Below are positions 9,508 through 18,665 of a stretch of 64,000 nt of DNA, one piece after another. The notes under the pieces are model-generated. The model made no database searches, was not told the DNA's origin, and saw only the letters and a list, made by a program, of their open reading frames with translations. The DNA lies in contig JAQBUI010000006.1 in the NCBI GenBank assembly GCA_027624035.1, positions 43,775 to 107,774 on the forward strand, in the 5' to 3' direction. Every line of letters starts with the position of its first letter. Positions within the stretch are counted from its first letter, which is position 1. The position numbers and the translations under genes are program-made. The DNA comes from Pseudomonadota bacterium (GTDB lineage: Bacteria; Pseudomonadota; Gammaproteobacteria; Pseudomonadales; Azotimanducaceae).

Positions 9508-9607
9508 ATCCTTTTCCTACGCCGGCATTAACCGGATCAGGTTCTAGGGTTTGCTGGTCCCGCTGGTCGCGACCGCAGCATCTCAGGTTGTTAAACCACC
9601 CCTAAGG
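9508..9607 (-). ncRNA. TPP riboswitch (THI element)
   Basis: Read on the minus strand the element has, in order, AGGGGTGG, the conserved CTGAGAT (complement of 9580-9586), a GC-rich variable arm, ACCCT (9546-9550), ACCTGATCCGGTTAAT (9527-9542) and GCCGGCGTAGG (9516-9526), then AAAAGGATG. These match the thiamin-pyrophosphate aptamer in sequence and order. It lies 60 bases upstream of the TonB receptor start. In this lineage such elements usually repress translation initiation when TPP is bound; the short distance to the ribosome site fits that, but the expression platform was not folded. Confidence 0.96.
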
Positions 9608-9642
9608 AACGGGCAGGACTTTACCCGATTGCGTTGCGGTTG

Positions 9643-10872
9643 TCAGCGCCGGAGTTGAGAAAAATCGACAGGATTGGAAATGTCCAGGTGTTGATTGACG
9701 GCGGGCATCGGGTATTTGAGCCCGGTCGCACAGTTGAACAGGACGACCTGGTCTTCCCGACCAATGCGACCGGTAGAGACTTCCTGGACAAGGGCGGCCG
9801 CTGTAGCGGCGCCTTCCGGGCACAGCAGCATTCCCTCCTCACGTGCGATTCGATGTTGCATGTCGGTAATGGCGTCATCGGACACCGCCGTCGCAAAGCC
9901 GCCACTGTCACGCAGGGCGTCCAGAATCAGGAAGTCGCCCAGTGCAGCGGGAACCCGGATTCCAGCGGCGATGGTGTGTGCATCCTGCCAGGGGGTGGCA
10001 TGTCGTTCTCCGGCCTTGAAGGCCCGTACAATGGGTGCGCATCCCTCGGCCTGTACCGCCACCATTTTCGGAAAGGGCCCGCTCAGCCAACCCATTTCCC
10101 GAAGCTCGGCGAAGGCTTTCCACATGCCGATCAACCCGGTGCCGCCGCCGGTGGGGTACAGGATGACATCTGGTAGCTGCCAGTCGAGTTGCTCGGCAAG
10201 TTCCAGACCCATGGTCTTCTTTCCCTCGATCCGATAGGGCTCTTTGAGGGTTGAAGTGTCGAACCAGTCCATGGCCTCCTTCCCGTCTGCAACAATGCGG
10301 CCACAATCGTTGATCAGCCCGTTGACTGTCCAGGTATGGGCACCGGCGAGGGCAGTTTCCCGAACATTGACCTCGGGTGTGTCGTCAGGACAGAACACGA
10401 AGCTCTCGATCCCGGCGCGAGTGCAATACGCCGCCAGTGCGGCCCCGGCATTGCCATTGGTCGGCATGGCCATACGCTTGACCCCGAGTTCCCTCGCCAT
10501 GGAAACGGCCAGCGCGAGGCCCCTGGCTTTGAATGAGCCCGTGGGGAGCCGGCCCTCATCCTTGATCAGCACCGAGGTGACGCCCAGAGCCCTCTCCAGA
10601 GTCCGGCAAGGCAGCAGTGGTGTCATCAACTCTCCCAGTCGAACCACATTGTCGCTGTCCCGTACCGGGAGCAATTCCCGGTATCGCCAGAACTCCGGCA
10701 GGCGTTGTCTGAGGTCCGCCTTCGAGACCGCCTTTGCCACAGCCGCAAGATCGTAGCGGACCAGTAGTGGCTTGCCGGCTCGGGACAGGTTGTGAATCTC
10801 GTCAGCTGCATAGACCTCGCCGGTTTCACTGCATTCCAGATGGGTGACGAAAGTAGGTGTTTCAGGAATCAT
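9643..10872 (-). CDS. threonine synthase-like PLP enzyme
   Basis: PLP-dependent beta-replacing enzyme of 409 residues, closest in layout to threonine synthase, which converts O-phosphohomoserine to threonine. The PLP lysine lies in PTGSFKARG, the phosphate-binding loop is YPTGGGTGLIG, and PTNGNAGAALAAYCTRAG is the usual asparagine loop. The N-terminal HLECSETGEVYAADEIHNLS segment is a threonine-synthase-type zinc-ribbon-like lead with only part of its cysteines. Start overlaps the stop of the amidase gene by four bases (ATGA), implying coupled translation. Other enzymes of the fold (diaminopropionate ammonia-lyase, threonine dehydratase) remain possible. Confidence 0.82.
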   Translation of the reverse strand: MIPETPTFVTHLECSETGEVYAADEIHNLSRAGKPLLVRYDLAAVAKAVSKADLRQRLPEFWRYRELLPVRDSDNVVRLGELMTPLLPCRTLERALGVTSVLIKDEGRLPTGSFKARGLALAVSMARELGVKRMAMPTNGNAGAALAAYCTRAGIESFVFCPDDTPEVNVRETALAGAHTWTVNGLINDCGRIVADGKEAMDWFDTSTLKEPYRIEGKKTMGLELAEQLDWQLPDVILYPTGGGTGLIGMWKAFAELREMGWLSGPFPKMVAVQAEGCAPIVRAFKAGERHATPWQDAHTIAAGIRVPAALGDFLILDALRDSGGFATAVSDDAITDMQHRIAREEGMLLCPEGAATAAALVQEVSTGRIGREDQVVLFNCATGLKYPMPAVNQHLDISNPVDFSQLRR

Positions 10873-12287
10873 CTTCGTAGTACGTCCGGCAGAACTCGCC
10901 AGTGCGGCGTTTCAGTCTCAAGAGCCTGGGCAAGGGCAAGTACCGAAACGTCCTGCTGGTGTCTGCCCACAATCTGTACGCCCACCGGCAGGCCGTCAGT
11001 GGTAAAGCCACCGGGAACAGAAATCGCCGGCAGGCCCGTGGCAGATATGAAGTAGCATGACTTCATCCAGTCGATGTACGTGTCCATGGGAACATCCTCG
11101 ATGCTGGTGACATACTCCTGATTGATGTCAAATGGCGGCACCTGGGAGACGGGCAGGATCAAGTATTCATATTCCGACATGAACTCCTGAATACGGCGAA
11201 ACAGGGTGGTTCGGGTCACTTCTGTTCGATAGATGTCTGCTGCGGTCAGGTCGAGGCCCTGTCGCACATTCCACAGTATGGTGTCCTTGTACATGTCCGG
11301 GTGCTGCGCAATCCGGTCCCGATGCTGGTTGGCCATGGACCAGGCCCGCAGCGTTTTAAAGACGGCGTCTGCGCCGGCGAAATCGGGACACGCTATATCG
11401 ACCTCACAGCCTATGCCCGACAGGGTCGACGCGGTCGCTTCCACGATGGCCCTGGTGGCTGCTGCGACCGGAATCTGTCCGGCAAAGTCCGGACTGACAG
11501 CGACCCTGACGCCGGTAAAGTCTCGACCAAGTGCAGCCTCGAAACCCGGGCGCAGTGGTGGCAGCGACAACGGGTCACGAGGGTCCGGGCCGCTGATGGC
11601 ACTCAGCATCAGCGCACAGTCCGCCACGGTCCGCGCCATCGGCCCGGCGATGAGGGGCGAGAAAAAGCCATTGTTGTTGTGCGCCGGAACCCGGCCGGCG
11701 GAAGTCCTGAAGCCCACCACATTGCAATAGTTGGCAGGGTTGCGCAGAGACCCGCCCAGATCGCTGCCATCAGCAATGGGAACCATGCGGCAGGCCAGTG
11801 CAACGCCGGCACCTCCGGAAGACCCGCCGCAGGTCCTGGTCAGATCATAGGGGTTCAGGGTTGCCCCGAACACATCGTTAAAGGTCTGAGATCCCGCGCC
11901 CCATTCGGGGGTGTTGGTCTTGCCCAGCGTCACCGCACCGGCATCGACAAGTCGACGTACGATGAGCGCATCACTGTCGGGGACGTGGTGCTGGTAGAGT
12001 CGTGAGCCATAGGTCGTTCGGATGCCACGGGTGTCCACAAGGTCCTTGTGGGCCACGGGCAGGCCGGCCAGTGGGCCGACTGATTGTCCGGCAGCCAGGC
12101 GTGCATCAATGGCCCGGGCGAGCCTGAACGCATGCTCGGGTACCAGCGTAACAATCGCATTGACGCTGGCATTGACTGCCTCGATCTGTGCCAGGTGCGC
12201 TTCCAGCACCTCGACGGCCGAGACTTCCCGGGACCGGATTAAATGGACCAGTTCAGTGGCAGGTCTTAAACAGAGCTCTGTATTCAT
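10869..12287 (-). CDS. amidase (amidase signature family)
   Basis: Amidase-signature hydrolase of 472 residues. The Ser-cisSer-Lys triad is visible: K81 in VAHKDLVDTRG, S156 in CGGSSGGAG and S180 in SDLGGSLRNP. The C-terminal half has the usual variable substrate region. The start at 12287 (MNTELCLRPATELVHLIRS) gives the normal family N-terminus; a GTG 33 bases further up is possible. The gene is coupled to the threonine-synthase-like gene downstream, so the two may act on one nitrogenous substrate, but no substrate can be named. Cytoplasmic; not GatA-specific because no gatB or gatC is nearby. Confidence 0.87.
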   Translation of the reverse strand: MNTELCLRPATELVHLIRSREVSAVEVLEAHLAQIEAVNASVNAIVTLVPEHAFRLARAIDARLAAGQSVGPLAGLPVAHKDLVDTRGIRTTYGSRLYQHHVPDSDALIVRRLVDAGAVTLGKTNTPEWGAGSQTFNDVFGATLNPYDLTRTCGGSSGGAGVALACRMVPIADGSDLGGSLRNPANYCNVVGFRTSAGRVPAHNNNGFFSPLIAGPMARTVADCALMLSAISGPDPRDPLSLPPLRPGFEAALGRDFTGVRVAVSPDFAGQIPVAAATRAIVEATASTLSGIGCEVDIACPDFAGADAVFKTLRAWSMANQHRDRIAQHPDMYKDTILWNVRQGLDLTAADIYRTEVTRTTLFRRIQEFMSEYEYLILPVSQVPPFDINQEYVTSIEDVPMDTYIDWMKSCYFISATGLPAISVPGGFTTDGLPVGVQIVGRHQQDVSVLALAQALETETPHWRVLPDVLRR

Positions 12288-12438
12288 CGGCAAAGGATAC
12301 ACCAGTGCTGCCCAGAACACGTCGCTGCGCGCCAGGTTTGCCTTCCTCCCGGGCCGGACTTATGCTGGAGTTGATGTCCCACGTACTCAATGCCACAGTA
12401 TCCGGCCGCCGTTTGAGGGTCTCAACCGGTGTGGCCAC

Positions 12439-13641
12439 ATGTCTCTAAAACAGTCCCTGAAACACATCCTGATCGCCGGTGGCGGTATCGGTGGACTGAC
12501 CGCAGGTATCCGACTCGCCCGGGCAGGCTTCTCGGTGTCGCTGTTTGAGCAGGCGGAGACTTTTGAGGGCTTTGGTGCCGGCATTCAACTGAGTCCCAAT
12601 TGTGTCGCAATCCTGTATGAGATAGGCCTTGCCAGGGGTCTGGAACGTCTCGCCTGCCGTCCCGAAAGGGTCAGGGTCCGCCATTGGCAATCCGGGCGGA
12701 TGATTACCGAGGCGCCCCTGGGGCGATCGATTGAAGCATCAACCGGCTTTCCCTACTTCCACATTCATCGAGCTGACCTGATTGAACTACTGCTTGCTGA
12801 GGCTCTCGAAGAGCCGAATCTGGTCCTGAAACAGTCCGGGCGGGTAACGGGTGTGGACAGTGACCTTGCCACCGAGGGCAGCCATACCGACAACATTCAG
12901 ATATCAACCACGCTGGGGCGTTATTCGGCTGACCTGCTGATTGGAGCGGACGGTATTCACTCGGTGGTGCGGGATTACGTTCTGCCCGATGCCTCGCCGG
13001 CATTTTCCGGGAACGTCGCCTGGCGCGCGACAGTTCCAGCCGCGAAACTCCCCCCGCATCTGCGGGCCCATCAGGCAAACCTCTGGTGGGGGCCTGGTGC
13101 CCATGTCGTGCACTATCCTGTGAGGGGGGGCGAACTCGTAAATCTCGTCTGCGTAGTTGAAGAGCACAACCGGGCAAATGAGTCCTGGCATGAGTATGGG
13201 CGCCCGTCGGAACTGCTGGCGCGGCTGGCTGGCTGGCATGAAGACATTCTGGTGCTGGTCAAAGCCATTGATGACGAAGCATGCTTCAAGTGGGGGTTGT
13301 TCGACCGCCCACCGCTGCAGGCATGGCATCGTGGTCGGGTCGTTCTGTTGGGAGATGCCTGTCATGCCACTTTGCCGTTTCTGGCCCAGGGTGCCGCGAT
13401 GGCGATCGAGGATGCCGCCGTATTGACTGGATGTCTGCAACATGAACCGACCCACAGGGCGGCACTGGTTCGATATCAGAAGCTGCGTCTGCCCAGAACG
13501 TCGCGGGTGCAATCCGCGTCACGCCGCAACGCCCGCGTCTTTCACATGGATGGTCCCGGGACCCTCGCCCGAAACCTGCTGTCAGGTGCAGCCCTTGGCT
13601 GGACAGCCCGTTGGTTGTACCACTATCGCTCTCCGGTCTGA
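12439..13641 (+). CDS. FAD-dependent aromatic monooxygenase (salicylate hydroxylase-like)
   Basis: Class A flavin monooxygenase of 400 residues. The Rossmann dinucleotide motif is ILIAGGGIGGLTAGIRLARAG, followed by Glu in SLFEQAE; the DG motif reads LLIGADGIHSVVRD and the GD motif is VVLLGDACHATLPFLAQGAAMAIED. This is the layout of salicylate, 3-hydroxybenzoate 6- and 6-hydroxynicotinate hydroxylases, which use NAD(P)H and O2 to hydroxylate an aromatic ring. The start at 12439 places the Rossmann motif near the N-terminus as usual; the frame is open upstream but runs over the amidase gene on the other strand. No ring-cleavage gene is adjacent, so the substrate is unknown. Confidence 0.88.
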   Translation: MSLKQSLKHILIAGGGIGGLTAGIRLARAGFSVSLFEQAETFEGFGAGIQLSPNCVAILYEIGLARGLERLACRPERVRVRHWQSGRMITEAPLGRSIEASTGFPYFHIHRADLIELLLAEALEEPNLVLKQSGRVTGVDSDLATEGSHTDNIQISTTLGRYSADLLIGADGIHSVVRDYVLPDASPAFSGNVAWRATVPAAKLPPHLRAHQANLWWGPGAHVVHYPVRGGELVNLVCVVEEHNRANESWHEYGRPSELLARLAGWHEDILVLVKAIDDEACFKWGLFDRPPLQAWHRGRVVLLGDACHATLPFLAQGAAMAIEDAAVLTGCLQHEPTHRAALVRYQKLRLPRTSRVQSASRRNARVFHMDGPGTLARNLLSGAALGWTARWLYHYRSPV

Positions 13642-13755
13642 TGTTCCTCAAGGGATCGTCCATGGCCTGAAGCCTGGTCGAGTGATACATTAGCGTCGCT
13701 CCATATCGGGGCGCGTCCGGATCAAAGGAAACGAATCGTAAACTATGCTGGAATC

Positions 13756-15159
13756 ATGGTTGGAACTATGTCGATAGAGCGGGTGAACATCCGACTGACC
13801 CCCGAAGGCCAGCTGGCCGTGCTGTCCAAATCGGAGGTTGCAAAGCTGCTCGATACGTCACAGAGCGGGCTGTATCGCCTGTATCGCAAGTGTTCACTGG
13901 CGGTTTTGAACAGTGGCATTGCGATGGATAACGCCAAGGAACTGTTGTCTCAATACGAGAGCTTTGACCTGCGCCTGCTGCAGGTCGAACGCGGTCTTCG
14001 CCTTGAACTGGTCAATGCCCCCGGGGTCGCGTTTGTCGAAGGCAAGATCATTCGCGGCATCAAGGAACTGTTGTTTGCCGTGCTGCGGGACATCATCTAC
14101 GTCAGCAATGAAGTTGATATGCCTGATGATGCGGATTCTGACGAGGTGACGAACGCGGTCTTTCAGATCCTGCGCAACGCCGGCGCGCTGCGTACCATGC
14201 GGCCACCGAATCTGGTGGTGTGCTGGGGCGGCCACTCCATCAGTCTTGAGGAGTACGACTACAGCAAGGAAGTGGGCTATCAGATGGGGCTCCGAGGGTT
14301 GGATATCTGCACCGGATGTGGCTCTGGCGCCATGAAGGGGCCGATGAAGGGAGCCGCCATTGGCCATGCCAAGCAGCGGATTGATGATGGCCGCTATCTT
14401 GGAATCTCGGAACCCGGAATCATTGCTGCCGAGCCTCCAAACCCGATCATCAATGAACTCGTCATCATGCCGGATATCGAGAAGCGTCTGGAAGCGTTCG
14501 TGCGGGTTGCCCATGGCATCGTGGTATTTCCGGGCGGCGTCGGAACCGCCGAAGAGATCCTGTACCTGATCGGAATTCTGATGAATCCGGAGAATCAGAA
14601 TCTGCCGTTCCCACTGATCTTTACTGGTCCTGCGTCGGCGGCACCCTATTTTGAACGCATTGACCGTTTCATCGGGGCGACCCTGGGACGTGAAGCCCAG
14701 AAGATGTATCACATCATCATTGACGATCCCACCGCGGTCGCCTCGGAGATGCTGGTGGGGATGCGTCGCGTAAGAAAGTTCCGAAAGGCAAAGGACGATG
14801 CCTATTACTTCAACTGGCTGATGAATATTGAACCGGAATTCCAGAGGCCGTTCCGTCCGGATCATGTCAGCATGGGGCAGCTGAACCTCAGCCGTGATCA
14901 GGCGCCGTATCTGTTGGCGGCTAACCTGCGACGCGCATTCTCGGGGATCGTGGCGGGCAACGTGAAGGAAGACGGGATCCGTGCCGTCGAGGAATCGGGC
15001 GTGTTCGAACTTCATGGTGACGCGGGCATCATGGGCCTCATGGATGAACTGCTCGAGTCCTTCGTGGTTCAGCAGCGCATGAAGCTGCCGGGCGGGCAAT
15101 ATACGCCCTGTTACCGAATTGTTGATAACGTGCCCGTTGCCGACGTCGGCACACACTGA
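13756..15159 (+). CDS. ppnN: nucleotide 5'-monophosphate nucleosidase PpnN
   Basis: 467-residue LOG-domain enzyme that cleaves purine and pyrimidine nucleoside monophosphates to base and ribose 5-phosphate; in E. coli (YgdH/PpnN, about 454 residues) it is stimulated by (p)ppGpp. The match is strong across the whole length: RKCSLAVLNSG, NAKELLSQYESFD, ICTGCGSGAMKGPMKGAA, EPPNPIINELVIMPDIEKR, the catalytic FPGGVGTAEEILYL and near the end LRRAFSGIVAGNVKE. M1 at 13756 and M5 at 13768 are about equally good starts. Monocistronic by spacing; the SDR gene follows 42 bases later. Confidence 0.95.
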   Translation: MVGTMSIERVNIRLTPEGQLAVLSKSEVAKLLDTSQSGLYRLYRKCSLAVLNSGIAMDNAKELLSQYESFDLRLLQVERGLRLELVNAPGVAFVEGKIIRGIKELLFAVLRDIIYVSNEVDMPDDADSDEVTNAVFQILRNAGALRTMRPPNLVVCWGGHSISLEEYDYSKEVGYQMGLRGLDICTGCGSGAMKGPMKGAAIGHAKQRIDDGRYLGISEPGIIAAEPPNPIINELVIMPDIEKRLEAFVRVAHGIVVFPGGVGTAEEILYLIGILMNPENQNLPFPLIFTGPASAAPYFERIDRFIGATLGREAQKMYHIIIDDPTAVASEMLVGMRRVRKFRKAKDDAYYFNWLMNIEPEFQRPFRPDHVSMGQLNLSRDQAPYLLAANLRRAFSGIVAGNVKEDGIRAVEESGVFELHGDAGIMGLMDELLESFVVQQRMKLPGGQYTPCYRIVDNVPVADVGTH

Positions 15160-15201
15160 TTCAAACTGAACGAGACATCAAACAAAATAAAGGAGCGTAC
15201 C

Positions 15202-15999
15202 ATGCAGGACCTGTTTTCCATCAAGGGCAAGATCGCCGTCGTGACCGGAGGCTCCCGGGGAATTGGAGAAATGATCGCGGCCGGGTTCCTCGGCAATGGC
15301 GCCAGGGTGTACATCAGCTCCCGTAAGGCTGACGTTTGCGAGGCGACTGCAAAACGCCTCATGGACGAGTATGGTGGCGAGTGCATTGCGATACCGGCTG
15401 ACCTGTCCGTTGTCTCGGGCTGTGACCAACTGGCGAGCGCGATCGCAGAGAGGGAAGGCCAGGTCGACATTCTGGTGAACAATGCCGGCGCCACCTGGGG
15501 CGCGCCCCTTGATGAGTTCCCCGAAAACGGCTGGGACAAGGTGATGGATACCAACGTCAAGGGCATCTTCTTTCTGACTCAGAAAATGCTGCCGCTGCTT
15601 CGAAAGTCGGCCACCGCCGAAGACCCGGCCCGGGTGATCAACATCGGGTCGGTGGATGGCATCAAGACCCCCGGCTTCGACAATTTTTCATATGGTGCCT
15701 CGAAAGCCGCTGTCCACCATCTGACTCGTCAGATGGCATCCCATCTGGTCAAAGAGAACATCATTGTGAATGCGATTGCACCCGGGCCGTTTCCATCCTG
15801 GATGCTGTCAGCGGGTGTCGGTTTTGGCGGTGAGGTCGAGGGTGCAGACTGGGAGCGGGTCGGTAAGAGTAACCCCCGGGGTCGGGTCGGAACGATGCAG
15901 GACATTGCCGGGCTCGCGATTTACCTGTCATCCCGTGCCGGTGCGTTTACGGTTGGGGAAACCATCACCTGCGACGGTGGCGCTGTCGCCTGCTCCTGA
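15202..15999 (+). CDS. short-chain dehydrogenase/reductase (RhlG-like)
   Basis: Classical SDR of 265 residues using NAD(P)H. The cofactor motif is TGGSRGIGEMIAAGF, the structural NNAGATWG motif follows, the catalytic Ser is in INIGSVDG and the YxxxK pair is YGASKAAVHH. The Arg/Lys pattern after beta-2 (YISSRKADVCEATAKRL) suggests NADPH. AAGGAG sits eight bases before the ATG. The family includes 3-oxoacyl-ACP/CoA reductases such as RhlG; given the acyl-CoA genes in the region a 3-oxoacyl substrate is plausible but not shown. Confidence 0.9.
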   Translation: MQDLFSIKGKIAVVTGGSRGIGEMIAAGFLGNGARVYISSRKADVCEATAKRLMDEYGGECIAIPADLSVVSGCDQLASAIAEREGQVDILVNNAGATWGAPLDEFPENGWDKVMDTNVKGIFFLTQKMLPLLRKSATAEDPARVINIGSVDGIKTPGFDNFSYGASKAAVHHLTRQMASHLVKENIIVNAIAPGPFPSWMLSAGVGFGGEVEGADWERVGKSNPRGRVGTMQDIAGLAIYLSSRAGAFTVGETITCDGGAVACS

Positions 16000-16008
16000 G
16001 ATTGACGG

Positions 16009-16887
16009 TTATTTCGTCAGCCTGACTGTGGGCCGCTCCGGGGTGGGGGCATGGTCTTTCGTCAGTTGCCATACGACAGGAGATTCTCCCTTCACGGTAA
16101 TCCTGCGGCCGAGGCGTTCGCTCGGCCAGTAGTCCCACATGGCATGGTGCAGGGCGCAGCGGTTGTCCCAGATCGCGATCGCGTTAGGGGTCCAGCGGAA
16201 GCGGCATTGGAACGCCACCCGTTCGGTGTGGTTGAACAGAAATTCGAGTAGCGCACGTCCTTCTTCCCTCGGCAGGTTATCGATCTGCCGGGTGAACTCC
16301 CGGTCGACGAACAATACAGGACGGCCGCTGTCCACGTGTTTGCGTACCAGTGGATGATGGTTTTCAGGCCAGCCTTCTCCTGCGGAGTCGCTAAACTTGA
16401 ACAGGTGCCTGAATGATTCCTCGCCCGAGTGAAGCGCCGTGAGCCCATCCAGGTAGACCTTCATCCGTTCAGAAAGGGTCTCGTAGGCGGCATACAACGA
16501 AGAAAACAGGGTATCCCCACCCAGAGTCGGGATAGTGTGCAACTGCAGGATTGTCGCCTGGGGTGGTTGGGCATCGCATGAGACATCAGAATGCCATCGG
16601 TTGCCTGCCGCCACTTCTGTATCACGGGTGATTCGCATGTTCATCACGCCGTCGCTGGCGACCTCCCGTCCCCTGGCTGCAGGATGGACGTGAATCTCGC
16701 CAAAGCGCTTTGCAAAGCTCAGATGCTGCTCTGGGGTCAGCTTGCCCTGATCTCTTAGAAATACCACCGAATGATCGACAAAGGCCTGCCACAGGTCTGC
16801 AAAGCCTGAGTCTGAGAGGCGCTTGACGTTAAGGCCATTGACGATGGCGCCGATTGTTGGGGTCAGTGGTTCGACTTCTATTGTCAT
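16009..16887 (-). CDS. TauD/TfdA-family Fe(II)/2-oxoglutarate dioxygenase
   Basis: Non-heme iron dioxygenase of 292 residues. The facial triad is visible as H-x-D in NRWHSDVSC and the distal His in ALHHAMWDYWPSER, followed by the 2-oxoglutarate-binding Arg in RLGRRITVKG. N-terminus IEVEPLTPTIGAIVNGLNV is the standard start of the TauD group. The ATG at 16887 is chosen for that reason and for GGAA upstream; the open frame extends further but with unrelated sequence. Members hydroxylate taurine, 2,4-D, carnitine precursors or aryl sulfates and release a small product. No sulfonate uptake genes are adjacent, so the substrate is open. It ends nine bases from the convergent SDR gene. Confidence 0.9.
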   Translation of the reverse strand: MTIEVEPLTPTIGAIVNGLNVKRLSDSGFADLWQAFVDHSVVFLRDQGKLTPEQHLSFAKRFGEIHVHPAARGREVASDGVMNMRITRDTEVAAGNRWHSDVSCDAQPPQATILQLHTIPTLGGDTLFSSLYAAYETLSERMKVYLDGLTALHSGEESFRHLFKFSDSAGEGWPENHHPLVRKHVDSGRPVLFVDREFTRQIDNLPREEGRALLEFLFNHTERVAFQCRFRWTPNAIAIWDNRCALHHAMWDYWPSERLGRRITVKGESPVVWQLTKDHAPTPERPTVRLTK

Positions 16888-17005
16888 GAGATTCCGACGT
16901 GAACAAGTCAGGCCAGTGTTCCACAATAGCTGCCACCGCTCAACGCATAGTTTGTATCGCAAATGTCGACCCGAACATGCATCTCGGATGAAACTCGGGT
17001 GAGCG

Positions 17006-17359
17006 TCAGGTGAGCCGCCTGATGGCCTCATCGGGGTTGATTTCACCAGCTTCGAGCTGCGTGATCACGGCATCAATCTCTTTGTCCTGACCAGATAGCT
17101 CGAGTGCATCCTTGAGTGCAGCAATCCTGGTCTTGACGGTCGGGTAGCTGATGCCGAGGGCCGATTCGATGTCCGTGATTCGCCCTTCAAACATGATGAA
17201 GATCCGGAGAAAGTGCAGGTGGTCTGCACTCAGGGAGGCGAACTCATTGAGTGCCAACGGCGCTTCAATGCGGACGCCACAGGCACATGACAGGGCGCTC
17301 GGCTGCATGGCTTTCCCGCAAGCGGGGCAGGGATGGCTGGTATCGAGGTAGTCAGTCAC
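17006..17359 (-). CDS. DUF2089-family zinc-ribbon/HTH protein
   Basis: 117-residue cytoplasmic protein. Residues 10-28 hold a four-cysteine zinc ribbon (CPACGKAM then LSCACG), followed by a conserved helical block LSADHLHFLRIFIMFEGRIT and a helix-turn-helix-like IESALGISYPTVKTRIAAL, then a short C-terminal helix pair LEAGEINPDEAIRRL. This is the DUF2089 layout, thought to be a DNA-binding regulator. Its start overlaps the stop of the pentapeptide protein gene by eight bases, so the two are co-translated; in other bacteria DUF2089 genes are often linked to SHOCT-type proteins, which matches the partner here. Confidence 0.85.
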   Translation of the reverse strand: MTDYLDTSHPCPACGKAMQPSALSCACGVRIEAPLALNEFASLSADHLHFLRIFIMFEGRITDIESALGISYPTVKTRIAALKDALELSGQDKEIDAVITQLEAGEINPDEAIRRLT

Positions 17360-18503
17360 GGTCGCCTCCGGTGGCCAGCTGTTTCAGTTCATCGGCCGTC
17401 GTGATCACCTGATCGCTGAAGTCGACGTCCTGAAATCGAAGGCCTTCGGCGGAGAAGTCTTCGAAGCGGCAGTTATGAAATCTACAGTTGACGAACTGCA
17501 GGTCACGACCGGTGAAGCCGCGAAACACAACCTTCTCAAAGAGCAGCCGGTCGCCATCGTGGCGTCGAAACTGTACGTCTTCGAGGACGCTGGCGTGGCA
17601 CTGCCAATCCGTCGTGTCCTGTCCTCGGAACACCACCCCGTTCAGCTGACTGTCATGAAACGAGGCCTGACGCCAGGTGGTCCCGTTCAGTCGGACGTCA
17701 TCGATCACCGTGCCGCCGGCAAATTCAGAATCCCGGACGCCACTGCCATTCAACTGCAGTGCACAGATGGTCGATTGCCTGACTTCGACATTCTTGACTT
17801 GCGCACCGTTCCAGTGGCTCTCGGAGATGGAGGACTCAAACGCCTTGAGATTGGCACAGGCGGTTCCGTTGAGGACCACCTCGTGAATGCCCGAGTCATG
17901 GAGCTGGATCTTCGATAGTGAGCCACCGTTCAATATATTGTCGCTGAAGTTGCCGTGACGGATCTCGGTCTGGGTGATCGATGCACCGGACAGTCGATTG
18001 TCCACAAATGTCGAATGATAGAGCGCGAGCGCTTTGATATTGGAGGCCGTCAATTGGTTGTCCAGGAATTGCCAGTCTTCCCCCTGGGGTCGTTCCACAT
18101 GAGAAACGCGCAACAGGTTGCCGGGGTCGAGCCACCCCTGGTCGCCCCGTTTCCGATGGGTCTTGAGACCAAGAAAACCGTCAAAGGTATCGTGAATCAC
18201 AGCAGCGATGGTTTCGCCGACTTCCTGATAGATGTCTTCATGGAGATGGCTTTGCCGTCGATGGCGATGTTTGCCCCTGTGTCCTCGCGAGGGTTCTACT
18301 GGTCTCGCGGTCTGCTCAGGAGAGGTGTGGTCGACCGATTCAGGCTCAGGCGCCAGACCTTGACCAGGGGGCGGCACCTGCCTGCCTGGTTTCGCGGTAG
18401 CCCTGGCAGCAATCGAGGACAGCAGGACACCCGCTTCTTCAGGCGTCAGGCGCCCTTGCTCCTGGAGCTTTCTGATTCGCGTAATCGAGTCCTGAGTGTT
18501 CAT
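17352..18503 (-). CDS. pentapeptide-like beta-helix protein with N-terminal SHOCT-like helix
   Basis: 383-residue soluble protein. The N-terminal ITRIRKLQEQGRLTPEEAG is a SHOCT-like oligomerisation helix. A Pro/Arg/His-rich linker (about residues 40-100) contains HRGKHRHRRQSHLHED, then from about residue 150 to 370 there is a run of short degenerate repeats of the pentapeptide/right-handed beta-helix kind (LNGGSLSKIQLHDSGIHEV, LNGTTWRQASFHDSQLNGV, FVNCRFHNCRFEDFSAEGL). No signal peptide. GAGGGG seven bases before the ATG at 18503 decides the start. Co-translated with the DUF2089 regulator; the beta-helix could be a DNA-mimic or a scaffold, which is speculative. Confidence 0.75.
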   Translation of the reverse strand: MNTQDSITRIRKLQEQGRLTPEEAGVLLSSIAARATAKPGRQVPPPGQGLAPEPESVDHTSPEQTARPVEPSRGHRGKHRHRRQSHLHEDIYQEVGETIAAVIHDTFDGFLGLKTHRKRGDQGWLDPGNLLRVSHVERPQGEDWQFLDNQLTASNIKALALYHSTFVDNRLSGASITQTEIRHGNFSDNILNGGSLSKIQLHDSGIHEVVLNGTACANLKAFESSISESHWNGAQVKNVEVRQSTICALQLNGSGVRDSEFAGGTVIDDVRLNGTTWRQASFHDSQLNGVVFRGQDTTDWQCHASVLEDVQFRRHDGDRLLFEKVVFRGFTGRDLQFVNCRFHNCRFEDFSAEGLRFQDVDFSDQVITTADELKQLATGGDRD

Positions 18504-18665
18504 CGCGACCCCTCGGTTCAGTGATCTTCGAATCAAATATTAATATATTTAATTAATGTAGATCAATAAATAAAATATCTTTAGTATCGCCGGCAGGTAT
18601 CGAGACACTTTGATTTCAGAGGACTGGCTGATATCTTTATTGCTGGACTCCAGTGGAAATCGGCA
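18504..18665 (+). promoter_or_regulatory. AT-rich divergent intergenic region
   Basis: Between the pentapeptide gene (minus) and the nucleoside hydrolase gene (plus) lies a strongly AT-rich stretch centred on 18535-18590, unlike the surroundings. It probably carries divergent promoters; no single -35/-10 pair could be assigned with confidence. Confidence 0.35.

Noticed and set aside
12022..12438. Longer N-terminus of the FAD monooxygenase
   Set aside because: It would overlap the amidase gene and put 139 unrelated residues before the Rossmann motif that normally starts near residue 10.
13894..15156. 420-residue minus-strand frame opposite ppnN
   Set aside because: Shadow of a well-conserved gene; its translation has no family pattern and the plus strand carries PpnN without gaps.
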